Source: Amblyornis subalaris
Lineage: Eukaryota; Chordata; Aves; Passeriformes; Ptilonorhynchidae
Reading direction: 5' to 3'
Assembly: GCA_018881555.1 (NCBI GenBank)
Contig: JACAXG010000018.1
Coordinates: 7,625,634-7,689,633 of the forward strand
DNA: 64,000 nucleotides
Positions 14,073 to 26,592 of the stretch are shown piece by piece; position 1 is the stretch's first letter, and each line of letters starts with the position of its first letter. Position numbers and translations under genes: made by a program. The notes under the pieces were generated by a model that saw only the letters and a program-made list of their open reading frames with translations, made no database searches and was not told the DNA's origin.

Positions 14073-14078
14073 CAACAA
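14025..14078. repeat. (TAA)15(CAA)3 microsatellite
   Basis: Fifteen uninterrupted TAA units (14025-14069) are followed by three CAA units. The repeat length is a multiple of three, so frames run through it as poly-Asn on the plus strand or poly-Ile on the minus strand; these are artefacts. A pure run of this length is a likely length polymorphism. Confidence 0.98.
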
Positions 14079-14112
14079 AGACTTGCAAACCTCTTGGGAG
14101 GTTTCCTCTTAC

Positions 14113-14256
14113 CTCCAGATAACTGCCACTCTTACACAGATGCTCGTAGTGATTCCACTGTACAGGAGGCTGGTACATAGAACCCAAACAAGAGCAAAGC
14201 CTAGATCTGCATGGGCCAGAGTTTGTGCCTGTCCACTGCTTCGAGGGGATTGCCAT
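14113..14256 (-). other. Candidate coding exon beside the microsatellite (unrecognised)
   Basis: The minus-strand frame from an ATG at 14254-14256 is open for exactly 48 codons up to a strong donor-like CTGGAG/GTAAGAGG (exon end 14113). The peptide begins MAIPSKQWTGTNSGPCRSRL and contains four Cys (GPCRSRLCSCLGS, EHLCKSG). The (TAA)15 tract would lie in the following intron; without splicing the frame continues through it as poly-Ile, a poor sign for a real protein. No family recognised. Confidence 0.18.
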
Positions 14257-16604
14257 TGCTCATCCCATTCAAAGTCTCTCAATTAGAAGTGCAAACATAT
14301 GAGAGCAGCAGCAGAAGAGGTTATTTTAAGTTTCCCTCTCATCCTCGAGGAAAATGAGCCATTATAAATTCTGCAGCTGCCTGTCTATCACTGATGGGAC
14401 AGCACCGAGTTGGGGCCATTTCAACCTCCCTCGGGTTTCAAAATAATTATGCATGATTTTGTCACATCAAGATGAGTTTATTTGCAATTCCCAGGTGTCA
14501 TGCATGTCCAACACAACCTTGCAGAGCTCTCCAGTGCTGATAACCTGAAAACACTCCTTGTAAAAAGGGTTTGCTCTTCATATATTTCACCCAGTTTGAA
14601 ACTACTTCCTTAGCTGCCAGTTAAACAAAAGTATTGATTTTAAAATTGCTCTTTTAACCTACAAGGTACTACACGGCCTCTGTTCAGTGTCTCTTAACTT
14701 TATGTTCTTGGACGTACACTTGAGTCTGCTGAGGGAAATCTGTCACTTGTCCTAAGTTTCACTGGCAAGTGTTAGGAAGTAACAGCTTTTCCTCAGGAGA
14801 ATTTTGTCCTCCTGGAAAAGCAGCAGGTAACAGTAGAAAAAGTTAAAGCAGGATAAGTACATGTTTTACAGTAGATTACAAAATTCTTTTTGTTGGTCTT
14901 ACTGTCTAATGAACTCTGTGACAACTTCTATGTTCCAATACTGTTTTATTACCAATGAGTTGTGTAAAATACTCAAAGACATACTGAACAAATGAGAATA
15001 TAACCTAGCAAATACATAGTAGAGAGAAGACTTTAACTCTTGCATCCTAATTATCTGTATGATGAAAGGAATCAAAGGTTTCTGCAGCTGGCAGGTACCC
15101 CAGGTTGTTTTTTCAACAGCCTGATTATCAGAGCAAAAGTGGGAAAAAGTCTGGAGAAAAATAAGCAAATCTGGAAATAACCCATATGCCATTTTAACCT
15201 CACAGGCACCAACTATCTTTCAGTCTATTAACACAAAAGAGAAGCTATTAAATTATTTAGGCCATCTTCTGGTCTAAAGGATTACTTTAAATCTACTGAG
15301 ACAATTCTTTGTGTCATCTCAACAACAGTCCATAAATGCTGGGAGTAGAATACAGCATTCTCTTTGTTAAAAAGGGAGGAGAAACCTCAACTTGCTTATG
15401 AAACCCAGACAAAGAGGATTCACATAAAATTCATCAGTTCAATTCCTTCCCTTCCCATGTCCTGCACCTGTACATACTCTTGCAATTTTACTTTTCTGAG
15501 CCATGTTATTTAATTAAAAAGAACTGGAGACAGAGATCTATCAGGAAGATATCCACAGAGAAGCTTAACAATCCCAGAAAAGGACCTTAAACTCTGAAAG
15601 AAATTGTCAGGACCAGGCTCTAGCAAAAAGCTGCATCATTAGCCAGGACAGTCTATATAAACTGGTTGAGCAGTAATATATGTTACCCATTCTACTTTAT
15701 GAAATTATTGAGAATGAAAATGTGACCCATAGAATTTGCACATCCCTAGCCATTGATGCACTGATTCTATGAACAACTGTGACAAGGAAGCATCATCTGG
15801 TGATTAACGCAATCTTCTGGAAAGAAAGCAAGCTCCCATTATTTAACACTCAAGAGCAAGATAGGCTGTTGGTTTTTCTTTGGATGTGCCACTACAGGCA
15901 CTAGAAGATGCTGAGCCAGGAAACTGTGAAACAGTTCAAGAGAGGAAAGACATTAGAGGACCAGAGGAATTTGACAGAAAATGCATCCCTTGTTCTTGTG
16001 TGCTGCTACATCAACATTAAACCAGCAAGGCAGCCTCCAAAACGTGAACTATTCCCTTTCAAAATATTTTAAATGAATACAAGTCTTGTGTAGAGGGATA
16101 AGTTGCATGCATGCCATTCAGGAAGCTCCAAGGAAAGAGCTGATGGGTAGACAGGTACAAGAAAGGAGCAGATGGACTGATAGATGTGAAACAAAGCCAG
16201 TCACGAGCAAATACAAAAACAAAGTATGTGAACATTTACAAAGCCTTAAAATGGAGGAGATGAATCACACAGACCTCACAGCTGTCATAACAAATTAGAC
16301 TGTCCCAAAACTGAGGAGATCATTTGATAGCCAATTACCTGAAATAATGAAAAAGGGATAAAAAGCAAAATCACTGAAGTCACCTACAGGAACAAAACAA
16401 AAACTGTTTCTAATATCCTTGACACTTCTCTCTTACTGAGATCTCCTCTCCACATTAAGTTCAAGCAATTCATCTTCACTTCAGAAGCTGTGCAGTTTTG
16501 ACCTTGCCTGCGTGTTGATGTCCTGATTGCTGGTGCATCTTCCCGCTGCCTTGGCTAGCCCACATTCTCTATCAAGGCCCCTTCGTGTCTCTCCATCACA
16601 CCTT

Positions 16605-16646
16605 CCTCCCCTCCTTCAGGACCAGCACACCCTCCCCTCTTTCAGG
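16605..16646. repeat. Pyrimidine-rich direct repeat, 26-bp period
   Basis: CCTCCCCTCCTTCAGG (16605-16620) recurs as CCTCCCCTCTTTCAGG (16631-16646) with one mismatch, inside a C/T-rich stretch from about 16555 to 16670. Both copies end in a splice-acceptor-like TTCAG/G, but no matching open frame with a donor follows. Confidence 0.88.
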
Positions 16647-17508
16647 CCACACTCCTCCTCAAAGTCCTTCAACAAAACACAGTAGGAAGCTTTTTCATAA
16701 CACACCACAATAAGACAAAAATCCAGAAAAAAATCTGAACCACCTTTAAACCAAATCTTTATCAAATCAGCTAACACCTTGTAAAGATACAGGAGAATCT
16801 CCTGCTGTGGGGTATCAAGCTCAGCGCCTGCCAGAATAAGATTCTTTAACTGAAACTTGTCATGTACTCATGGATGGCGAAAAGGAAGTTTTGAGCTCTG
16901 AGGGGCTTTAAAATCCATGTGTCTCACTATTAATTCATCAGTACACTTAAACAACAAAAAAAGCAAATGCTCCAGCCAGATCTGAAACACTCCAAAGAAG
17001 AAATGAATGGTCTAATTTAGTACTTTCCATTGTACAGAACGAAAAATTCCAACAGAATNCTGTTACAAGAAAGCATTTGCTAATAATGCTTCTTACTCAC
17101 TTGTCTAGAGAAAAGATTGGTCGTTACTAGAAGAGTTTCAGAGACATGTGGAACTACAGTCATACAAATGCAGAGGCTGGAACCTGGCATTAATTTCAGT
17201 TTACTGGTTTACTGCATCTTGTAAGTATCTACAAGAAAGCTGTATTTCTGCACTCGCTATTAGAAAACCTATTACAGAAAAGTCATTTAGGATGAACACC
17301 CCGCACTCATAGCCATAGGTGTCTTCTTCAGCTAAATTAAAAACCATAGTCTTTTCAGGTCATAAAAATCATCAAAATTTTAGTTACAAATTACACCACA
17401 GTAAGTGTCAGCATCTTTTCCACAGATTTAGCATTGCTTGAAGATAAACTGAAACAGATCGGTGCAATACTTAATTGAGCTCTCAACAGCATCATTGATA
17501 AAAGAGTA

Positions 17509-17742
17509 TTAGTAGTCTTTGGCAGAGACTTTATCGATAGCTACTAAGATGCCATACAGTAATGCTTCTAAACAGAGTGGATCAAATTTTCTCTGGTACC
17601 CTAAGGCCTTTTCTATTGCTCTTGTGCCATAAAGAGGCTTAAAGACAGCAGACCTCAACCTCAGGGATATTTCCTGTGTAACGAGATTTCTCAGGTAATA
17701 AATAGCTGCAACTACCTCTGTTCCCCAGCATATTAAGTACAT
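17509..17742 (-). other. Protein-like 77-codon open frame (unrecognised)
   Basis: The minus-strand frame from the ATG at 17740-17742 encodes 77 residues with a more protein-like make-up than its neighbours: a hydrophobic start (MYLICWGTEVVAAIYYLRNL), a charged middle (GTRAIEKALGYQRKFDP) and a second hydrophobic segment (LCLEALLYGILVAIDKV). It is open eleven codons further upstream. Third positions are AT-rich like the surroundings, and no clear acceptor, Kozak context or poly-A signal was found. No family recognised; chance is likely. Confidence 0.15.
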
Positions 17743-20160
17743 GAAAAAAGAATGATGCTCTAACCTATGCCTCTCCTACCAACAGCTCCTAAGGTAAGGG
17801 CTTAAGCAAAATTCAGATAGTCTGAAGATCTTAGTCTGGCCAAGCAGAATAACTACCCCAAACAAAAGAAAATCAGAAACAACATAGGGGCATATTTGTT
17901 GCTGCTTCTCTTTGCATTCAAAAGGATGGACAAACCAAGTAGTAAAGCTGCAGTCACATCCTAAAGCTCTGCTGTGTCAAAACTCTGTTGTCTGGACAGA
18001 TTAGGTTGGCAGATACTACTTCGATCCTAAACCCTCTTGAACAGAGTACAACTATCAAGAACTGTTCAAGCTCTTAACAGAGAGTGGAACTGACTCCAGT
18101 GATGTTACTGCTCTCAACAGCACAAGGGCTAAACAGGATGATGAATACCTCATTTTTTTCCCATAAGACCTGGTATTTTGATTTTTGCAGGAACTATATT
18201 AAAGCCATACAATAGATGTAGAAGATGTTTATGTATTCAATAGAAACATACCTGCATCTAAATATATTCTTGCATGTTTTACAGAAAATCTGATGGTACA
18301 ATATTAGTGTTCAGTTGTAATTCATTGATTCACAGCAGAATGAATATCTTTCAAGAAAGCCCTTGGAAATCCTGATGACTAGCGACTATTGGTACAAACC
18401 AGTTTTACAGATCATAGAAAATCAGTTACTCATAGAAAGCATGACAGATACAGAATATTCTTACTGTAGATGGGAAAAAAATTGTGCGCTATGATCCGTA
18501 AATCGATAAATATCCAACAAATCAGCAACACAAACAAGATGAGAGAACTTTATTTCATCTTCAATCAGAGAGTAAGATATATATACTGGGCAAGGTAGCA
18601 GTGAAATAGCTACCGTGCTAATTTTCCACTCATCTAGTAATACAGATCCTTTACATTTCAATACATTTTTTTCTCTCTTTTGTGATTGTGTTTGTATCTG
18701 CAGAGCTTTAAAGCCCAGGACGCAAGCTGTGAAATACGTTAAGCTGGTGCTGGTTTTGTTTTTTAATAAAACAGAAAAATTACAATATAATGCTTTAAAA
18801 ATCAATATGCTCTTTTACATTTAAAGTACCTTACGAAAATATTTTAAAACCACAAGAACAGCAAAAATGGGCTTGATTCAGGGGATAGAAAGCAAAAGCA
18901 GAGGTGTAGTAAAGATTTCAGCCGTCACACAGAAAAAGGAAAAATCTGCCACTTACAAAGCAAGAGGATAGGGGGTCTTAACACACACTGTTACTCACAC
19001 AATTGCCCAGCCTTCATTTTTTCAATATCCAAAAGCATTTTATAAAAAGTAGAAACCCTTTTTTGCCTATATGCATTGGTATACAGGGTGAGTGATCGTA
19101 GAGGAAATCATGTAGAGTATTTTTGTCCCTAATATTTACACATTGCAACTCTATAAGCTTTGATTGTCTTTGACATTGCCAGACTGTCAAATACGGCAAA
19201 TGCCCCAGCTTCTATATGGTATTNCCTGCATAAGGATCTCAGGGGTGTTACTTTTGCCCACATGGAGCCCCTAGACACCTGCAGCAAGCCTGAGTTTTCT
19301 GTTGTGCATTCGTTACTGGTATTGGAACACGGGGAGAGTCAGGGAAAGCAAGTTGGGATGGTAGGGTCCTTCAGACTGCCTGGTTCACACTCTGACATTG
19401 TATTCATTAATACCTCTCCCCACCTCAACGTTAATATTTTTCAAGTGTACACAAAAACCTGCTGTATGAGACCCCAGACCCTCGCAGGAACACTGACTGA
19501 ACAGACAAGTATATGCATCATTTGCTTGGATAACCATCTGTGTATGGGCTGTGGGAAATGTCATAGCAAAGAAAGTGCAGGATGGGTGTAAAATGCCAGT
19601 TTTCATGCCTACACATACGTATAGCCCCCTACCTACAAAAAACACATGGATAGGGTTTTATGCAGTAAGGATTTAATTAGCACTTATGCAAGTATTGGGA
19701 TTTTTTTCCAAATCTGCAATTTAACCTTCACCTAGAGCTGTCATACATCCCAGCTTTCCCAAGCATGACCTCTTTTTCCAACTGAAAGTTTATTTCCAGG
19801 TGAAGAAAAAGGAATTTGGCCAGATGCCTTGGACATACAAATCTCTACCGCCACAGATGCGGATATCAGAAGTCCCAAGCAAAAGGTTTTGGAGCACGTG
19901 CAGACCACCTGTGTAGGCCTCCGTGCCCATAACTCTATCCAAGAAATGATACACAAAACTAGAGCAAACCCTGCTCCCTTACTCCACAGAAAAAAAATAT
20001 ACAAAAGCAAAACCTATTTGTAGCTGGACCCATAGCAGCAAAATTCAAAACCTTTGTTGTGTGCTATCCATATAAAAATGCAAGTTTGAGGGAAAGAAAA
20101 TGCAAGTGTAGTTTGCAGATCAGAAGGGACCGTATAGGAATCCTTAGCAGGCAGATACAG

Positions 20161-20228
20161 GACATCACATTTATAGCCCTCTCCTATAACAGTAGACATC
20201 ACATTTATAGCCCTCTCCTGTGATAGTA
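20161..20228. repeat. Tandem duplication, 34-bp unit x2
   Basis: Two adjacent 34-base copies (20161-20194 and 20195-20228) differ at three positions near their 3' ends. Both begin GACATCACATTTATAGCCCT. The next bases (GACAGCAC) look like the start of a third, lost copy. Confidence 0.95.
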
Positions 20229-20482
20229 GACAGCACTGCTTTACTGTAAGTGAGAATCTCTGCTGCCTTCTGCTGCAATGCTTCAATCGCCCTTCTAGAG
20301 TATGCAATACACACATTTGGAAACTTAGAAACCCTCCTACCCAGCCACCAGACATCTTCCAGCATTGGGATGGCTACGGATCAGCTATTCCAGTGGCAGA
20401 AACAATGACAGCATTTTTATCTTTAGTACTTATTTTCAAATTACACAAGTATCCTGTCTAGACATTATTACATTATTATCTG

Positions 20483-20535
20483 TGCCTTTGCCAAGACAGG
20501 TTGGACCAGAAGATCTTTGAGGGCTCTTCCAACGT
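20483..20535 (+). mobile_element. CR1 LINE terminal fragment (short, degraded)
   Basis: A short stretch reads like the sense-strand end of CR1: 'ggttggaccagaagatcttt' at 20499-20518, then 'gggctcttccaac', matching the usual pattern in which a ggttggactagatgatct-like block is followed by a ccttccaac block. The diagnostic ATTCTATGA tail is not seen, so the copy is either decayed or cut. It is too short to place in a subfamily. Confidence 0.6.
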
Positions 20536-23366
20536 GGTGTTAGACAGGCTACAGCTCTGTAGTCTGCACAGCATCCTAAAAGTAGTGAAAAATCTCAAAC
20601 TCTTTACAATTTGAAGCAATATAAAATGATTGACGTGTTTATCAAAACAACCAGCCTAAGATTTTACATTTGTTTTCTAGTTGCTCAAGTAATTCTACAG
20701 ACACTACTTAGGAACCAGCATATGTTTTGAGAAAGTAATTTTCCCACTGTATGCTAGCTTGCATGCCTTATGGTTTGTACTTTTCTTTAAAAAGAAATGG
20801 GAGACTGCTGAGATATTATTGTACTCCACATTACCCAGTTACCCTTTTTTAACCAGACACATTTGTCATTCTGTTGGAAAAATAAGTGTTTGATACTTAT
20901 CATATTCTCACAGACTTCAGCCACTATTACTATTTAAAAATGCAGAGTAGCTGAAGAGCCTTTTTATCATTTATATTTGCTGTGTCTCCACTCATACTCT
21001 ACTCCTTGCTAAGGAAATAAGACCAGCAGCCATAAGGGCCAAACTCTAGACTGATAAATGGAGTATTTCCCAAACCTCTTGCACAGCTGGCTATTGGACC
21101 TGCCTGTGTAACCACAGTGGCTGTGAACTCTTCATTTGTGAGCTGCTGAGAAAGCAGGAAATTCCTGCTGGGACACCCAGAGCACATCTCCCTCTGATAA
21201 TCCAGCTGGTCCATGCACAGTTGGGACGTACCCAGATGATGGTGATGGTACCTGTTCATGTGGGAAGAGCCTGACAGTGGTGCACTAGCCCATGAGGAGC
21301 ATCGCTTCGCCTGACACAGCAAACAAGCAGCCTGTGCAGGCATGGTGGTGGCTGCCTACAGCCATGCTGAAGCAGATCTTGATACCCTCCCTCCTAATGA
21401 GTCATGCAGTGGGCAGGGGGATGAGGAGGAGGCTACTTGTGGGATATGGCATTTTTCAGTGGAAGGTTCTGATTTGGTCTGTTCATTAGTGTTTTACAGA
21501 ACAACAGACCAACACAAAACAAAATTTATCTATTTCTGTATTTGATGCATTCAACTAAGTTCTTGGTTATAAATTTACATCAGGGAAAGAAAAATGCCAG
21601 GAGGCTATGTAGAAAGATTTAAAAAAATTAGACATCACAGAAAATAGGTCTGTTTCAGAAGAAAAATATATCTATCATGTGTCTACATATGCTGCTCAAC
21701 ACGAGAGCCTGGACTGCAGGGCTCAATGAGAGCTGCCTGGTTCATGACAGCCCCCTCAACTCTTCCAGCCCGATTCAAGAAGATCAAAATAGAATTCCAG
21801 AGTGACACACATCATCTAAAATTGCTTCAATATTTTTTAGCTAAAAAGAGAAATGCTGGGCATCTAGATCTTCTGCCTTCAGCCAGCTGTAGCATGGACT
21901 GACAGCAGTAAGCAAAAGATGAAGATTTTCTTTTGGGTGGTCACCCAGCTGCCAACACTCCACACTGGCAGAGGTGAAAGGCCCCTGACTCACTTGTTTC
22001 CAGCTCTTCAAAATACCCATTTGTCAAAAAGTGGCATATTAATTACCATGCTCCTTGTCCAAGGCAAACACGGTATTCCTTGTCCTCCAAAGTTCCTTCC
22101 AATCCCCACTCTTGGAGCATCTCCCAGCAATTAAGTTGGGAAGTAGGGAAAGCACTGATGGTGCTACCAAACTTATGTTTGCTGCAGATACAGGAAAAGG
22201 GAGATAAACCTTTCCTGCTCAAACATGCCCCCACAGAAACCCACCCTCCCCTCTGCCTCCACCTCCAGACCACTTCAGCCATCCTGAACACACAGCTCCT
22301 CTTCCTACCGCAGAGCAGGCAGCACATCTTCACCCATCCAGGCTCCACTGCACCTCCACCTCCTGGACAAGGGCAGCTTGGCCAACATGTATGTGCTGCT
22401 TCCTGCTGGGAGGAAAGGAGGTATTCCTCAGAAGTCCCTTGTGGTACCAGCATGTGCCATATGCACTGGGGAGCTGGGTTATCTCCCTCTCTTGTATGGC
22501 TTTACCTGGAGCAGATCACAACTTCCTTACGCTTAGCGATAAACTATCACTACCTTTGTCACTCCCTGCAGCCCTTCAGTTCTCTGCCAATGAGAGCCTA
22601 ATCCCTCCTTGCCCCATGTTACTGCCCAGGGNCCTGCTGTCTTCTTCTGTGGCTAATTCCATCGAGTTGCCAGCAAGGAGGGGGCCCAAAATCACTGCAA
22701 AATCACTCAACCTGCAAGCACCTAAATGAACAGCTTTTGCAGGGGGCACTGTTAATGACCAGTACCGGCTTTATTGTGGCTGGCCCTGAATCGGCTCAGG
22801 AGAAAGGACTCGTGAAAAACGGGATCCATCACTCCTGAAAACTGCCTGGCACAGTGTGATAAGTTCAACTGCAGACCACATGCATTTTCTGCCTGTGAAC
22901 AAATAGCACCAGTCAATTCTCTATAAATTCAAAATGTGTATTAGAACAGGGAAACATATTTTAAGTGGGTTTCACATCCCTCCTCTCTTTTTCACCCTAA
23001 CTGCTGGAGATTAAGCCTGCCACTTCACTTTCAGTCTTTTGCCACATAACAAGACATGAAGAGAGTTCATTACCCTTCGTCACCCCCGAATCACCTAGAT
23101 GAGACAGGAGGAAACAACCTGTGCCTGAGCTGGGATTTTGAGGGGTAAGGGATGGCGGCAGGGGGGGGGCATATCAGGAAACAGCTTTTTAATTGCTCCT
23201 CCTGAAAAATGCTGCTGTAGAGAAAATGACTGACAGAGCAAGCAAGACAGTCTGAAAGCAGCCACCGTACCGCAACCCACTCAGGGAGCTGAAGAAATAA
23301 GTGGCATTTTTGTACTCTGAGTGGCCTAAACAAATAAATTACAGTCTTGATAACCTTTTATTTTAG
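20536..23366. other. Moderately GC-richer DNA, no gene recognised
   Basis: G+C rises between about 21000 and 22700, which lengthens chance frames on both strands (plus 22080-22601, minus 22043-22453 overlap heavily). The 173-codon plus frame starts at a TTG, is Ser/Pro/Leu/His-rich and has no domain. A nine-base G run lies near 23161. Confidence 0.55.
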
Positions 23367-23599
23367 ATCTGTGCCATTTGTGCTACTCCAGTTGGATTGT
23401 GTCATTCCCAGGATAAATCCTCAATTGCAAGGGCTTTAAAATTGAGCTATAAAAATTTCCTCTGGGCAGAAATCTGGCAAAATGTAGCACAATGGAAAAA
23501 AGAAGCAAAGGGAATCAGTCTAAAAATAGAAGTGAGTAAAAGAACTTGGGAACCTTTAGGTGGACAACAATTTGTCAAACTTTTCTCCCTTGCACTCTG
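23367..23599 (+). other. Candidate internal coding exon (unrecognised)
   Basis: A good acceptor (CCTTTTATTTTAG ending at 23366) is followed at once by a frame open for 77 codons plus two bases. It reaches a donor-like CTCTG/GTAAGC (GT at 23600) just before the frame's own stop. The peptide starts ICAICATPVGLCHSQDKSSI, passes through a Trp-containing stretch (NFLWAEIWQNVAQWKKE) and ends EPLGGQQFVKLFSLAL. Acceptor, uninterrupted frame and donor coincide exactly, which makes this the most exon-like internal segment found. The minus strand is also open here (23447-23740). Base composition equals that of the neighbourhood, and I recognise no domain. A UTR or lncRNA exon, or chance, remain possible. 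Confidence 0.28.
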
Positions 23600-25879
23600 G
23601 TAAGCAAAAGAGAGGGTGGGGGCCACATCAGAGAGACATGACAGCTTGCCTGCAGTTCCTGAGAGAAGCACCTTCACTGCCAAGGTTTGAGAAAGCAGGA
23701 CAGTGGCCAAACTGTCACTATGAGTGAGGNAGGTCTCCAATTGGGAAGGATGAGGCAGACTGAAATATGCAACATGCTGCTTAGCCCCAGGTGATTACCC
23801 TATCCAAAGGCCACCCCAGAAGCTCAGTCACCCTTCTAAGTTTAAATTCAGCCTGCCTAAATCCCACCTACATTCCTTCTCCAGTTGTTTCCTACTGGCT
23901 GCCTCCACATTTGAACCTTGCTGTGGTTCTCTCTATCCCTGCTGAGATGCCTTCAGAGACACCCTGCTTGGAAGCACTAGGCATGAGGCTGACTCTGTGC
24001 TTTATTACCTCATAAAAGCTTAGTTTCTCTCCATAGCTTAGTTTTTATGTGCAAATTAAAATAACTTTTGTTTAAGTTTGCTGCTACCAGAACAACACAG
24101 GCATGGCTGGGAGAGCAGATTCACAACGAGTGGGAAGTTAGTCCACGGAGCGTTCACCCCATGAGAGTACCCAGGGCAATGCCTAAATTATCTGTATTTA
24201 CAAGAATAAGAAATAATGCTTCAAATATACCAGAACAGGTGGCAGCACTGAAGAAGGATAGAAATTACAGTAGAAAGTCAAAACAAAAGGAAAGCCAATC
24301 CTGTAAAATTCCATTCCTCCCGCAAAGTTGGGCAGACAGTCCTTGAAATGGAAAGGCTGCTTGGAAAACAACACAGCCCCACAGCATCTCACGTACCACA
24401 GTGCCACACAGTCATGAAGGGGCTGAAGGTGACACTGTCAACCCTTGCTGATATCCCTCCTATTTTTAAAACTGCCAACGGAGCTCAAGTCGGCTTATGA
24501 CCTCCAATCTTCCCATGNTCCCGAGGAATCATCCCCACAGAAGGCACAGACACACTGGCACCAGCTCTGCCCATATGACAAGGCAGGAAGGCACAGGCCA
24601 AACCCGGTGCCATGGCCATCCAGACCTGTTGTCCCAGTGTTAGGCTCTGACCAATTTTCACAATGGCTTCTTAGCGTGCCCACAACCTGATGGTAATGCA
24701 GTTTTTGGGCAACAAGAAGAGCCGCAGTAGCAGAAGCTTGCTTGACCATATACACCACCTCTGAGCACAGCCTTTCAGCTTTCGGGGTGTTACATGAAAA
24801 AAATAAGGAGCTGAACTACAGTCAGTGTTTAAAAGTAAACAAATTGCCAATGTCAAAGTCTCTGTAATACTGCCCAAGGTAACGCTTTTTATAAGGCGGA
24901 AAACAACATTCAGATTTAAAACACGTTTTAGTTCTAATAACTTAAGGTGTCATTATTAGCATATGCAAAGAATATGAAACAAACAAACGTATTTTCTTCT
25001 CTTTGAAGCATTCCTCTAATAATATAATGTTTCATACACGTGAGGAATAACGCATTTAGGTGGTGGCCGCCAGAGTTAATGACATCAGGTACTGATGAAA
25101 CATCTCGGCATGCCCCAAAGTTACGCAAAATAAAGAACTACTGATTTGAATTGCATCCAACTCTGCAACTCTCTATCTTCAGGGCAATCCAAGAGTAGAT
25201 TTTCTCGAATGTTTTTCATTAAATGCCATTGTGCCACACTAGATAAGAGATTCTATTTGGACTAGCAGCCACTTCCAATTTTCACCCCAAAATAAAAGAG
25301 GGTTTATCAATTCCAATCAGTTTTATCCAGAATTAGTTGTCAAGTTTCAATAGCTGGCATGGATCTGAAAACATAAATTCAGCACCAGTGTCAAATGACT
25401 AATACAACCTTACAGAAGAGGCCTGAATGTATAGTCCTGCTGGGATTGACCAACTGCGTTTAAAATATCAGCACTTTTATGTTATAATAGCTCCTATTAA
25501 CAACAGTTGGCTGACATTAGATATATTCAGGCTAAGCATCAATTAAAAAATTGCTTATCTGTTTGAAAATCTAGAAAGTGGGCATGGGTTCTCACATGGG
25601 CAGAGAGTAATACAAACAAAATAATTGCTGTGGTGCCCTGGGACTGCATCATTTTGACTAACAGACACTGCTATTTTTCTGCCTCCTTTAAGACAAGTTC
25701 TTACATATATATGTGTGTCCCTGTCATGCTATGCTGCATTTCTTAACCATCATCTTTCATTTTTAAAATAGCATCATTTAGAGGCCCTACAGAAAGCCAG
25801 GAGCTCAGGGTATTACACAAACAAAATGTACTAAAATGATTGTCCCATATAGCTCACAGTGCAAGCATACATGAAAGCT
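23600..25879. other. No gene recognised
   Basis: Short frames on both strands only. From about 24900 the DNA is AT-rich with no repeat I recognise. Confidence 0.6.
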
Positions 25880-25980
25880 ATCCTGCAATCCTCATCTTTA
25901 TGGGAAACTGAGGCACCACTACATTCAGGGTATTGCCCAAGGTCACAAAACCAGCCACTCACATCTCCTGAATCCAGGAC
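25880..25980 (-). mobile_element. MIR-family SINE remnant
   Basis: The plus strand shows the complement of a MIR core: AAACTGAGGCAC at 25905-25916 and TTGCCCAAGGTCACA at 25933-25947, at roughly the spacing of the MIR consensus, preceded by a 'cctcatctttatggg' stretch that resembles the usual cctcattttacagatg segment. After it, 'ctcctgaatccagga' resembles the decayed tRNA-like part. MIRs are ancient amniote-wide tRNA-derived SINEs with no coding capacity, mobilised by L2. This copy is old and partial. It is the clearest of the MIR remnants in the window. Confidence 0.8.
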
Positions 25981-26592
25981 CATAAAGCTACACTAGTAGT
26001 AAATGCTGATATCCAAGAGAACTCATTAAACTCATTAGGGACTCATAAACGAGCTCAAATAAGTGCCAACCAGTTTAAATGTTAAATAGGTCATTGCTAA
26101 CTCTGATCAAAATGCTTTATTCTTCATTGTATCCGAGAGTGATTTAAATTAGAAATACAGACATATTCCTGGGAGCAAGAACACACGGTTCCCTACCCAG
26201 CTGCTCTAATCACTGCCTATCTTTACACCCCGCTGGCTGTCTGCCCAGTTCTGGCAAAGTTTTGGGCAGCACTTCAGTTTAGAGGGGTGAGAAAGGCGTG
26301 GAAGATCTCCTGCTCCCTCCCCACTTGCCCCCAAAAGCCAACCTGCAGCCCACCACTGCAGCCACAGTCCTGAGGGTGAGCATGCTGGTGGAAAACCACA
26401 CAAGAAAAAAGACAATCCAAACCCTCAAACATCTGCATGGTCAAACTTTCTGATTAGTCAGCTACATTGTGGAGATGGTTTTTTTCAGCTGTCCTCTAAA
26501 GGAAAAAAAAAGCCAGACTAATTTGTCCAAGGATATTGAGGAGGCTTTGAGGAGAGTGCAAAGGTTCCTCTCGAGTGGATCAAGACACTTCC

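Larger units (their letters stand above)
14257..20160. other. AT-rich DNA, no gene recognised
   Basis: Holds the C/T-rich direct repeat at 16605-16646 and the protein-like frame at 17509-17742. The 97-, 114- and 143-codon frames at 14899-15192, 18461-18805 and 19160-19591 have no recognisable domain. Confidence 0.6.

Noticed and set aside
13901..14286. Frames with poly-Asn or poly-Ile runs
   Set aside because: Direct read-through of the (TAA)15 microsatellite.
19081..19095. Donor-like ACAGG/GTGAGTG
   Set aside because: No acceptor with an open exon lies upstream at a plausible distance.
22080..22601. 173-codon plus-strand frame
   Set aside because: Starts at TTG, overlaps a 136-codon minus frame, low-complexity Pro/Ser/Leu/His content and no domain; explained by stop-poor composition.
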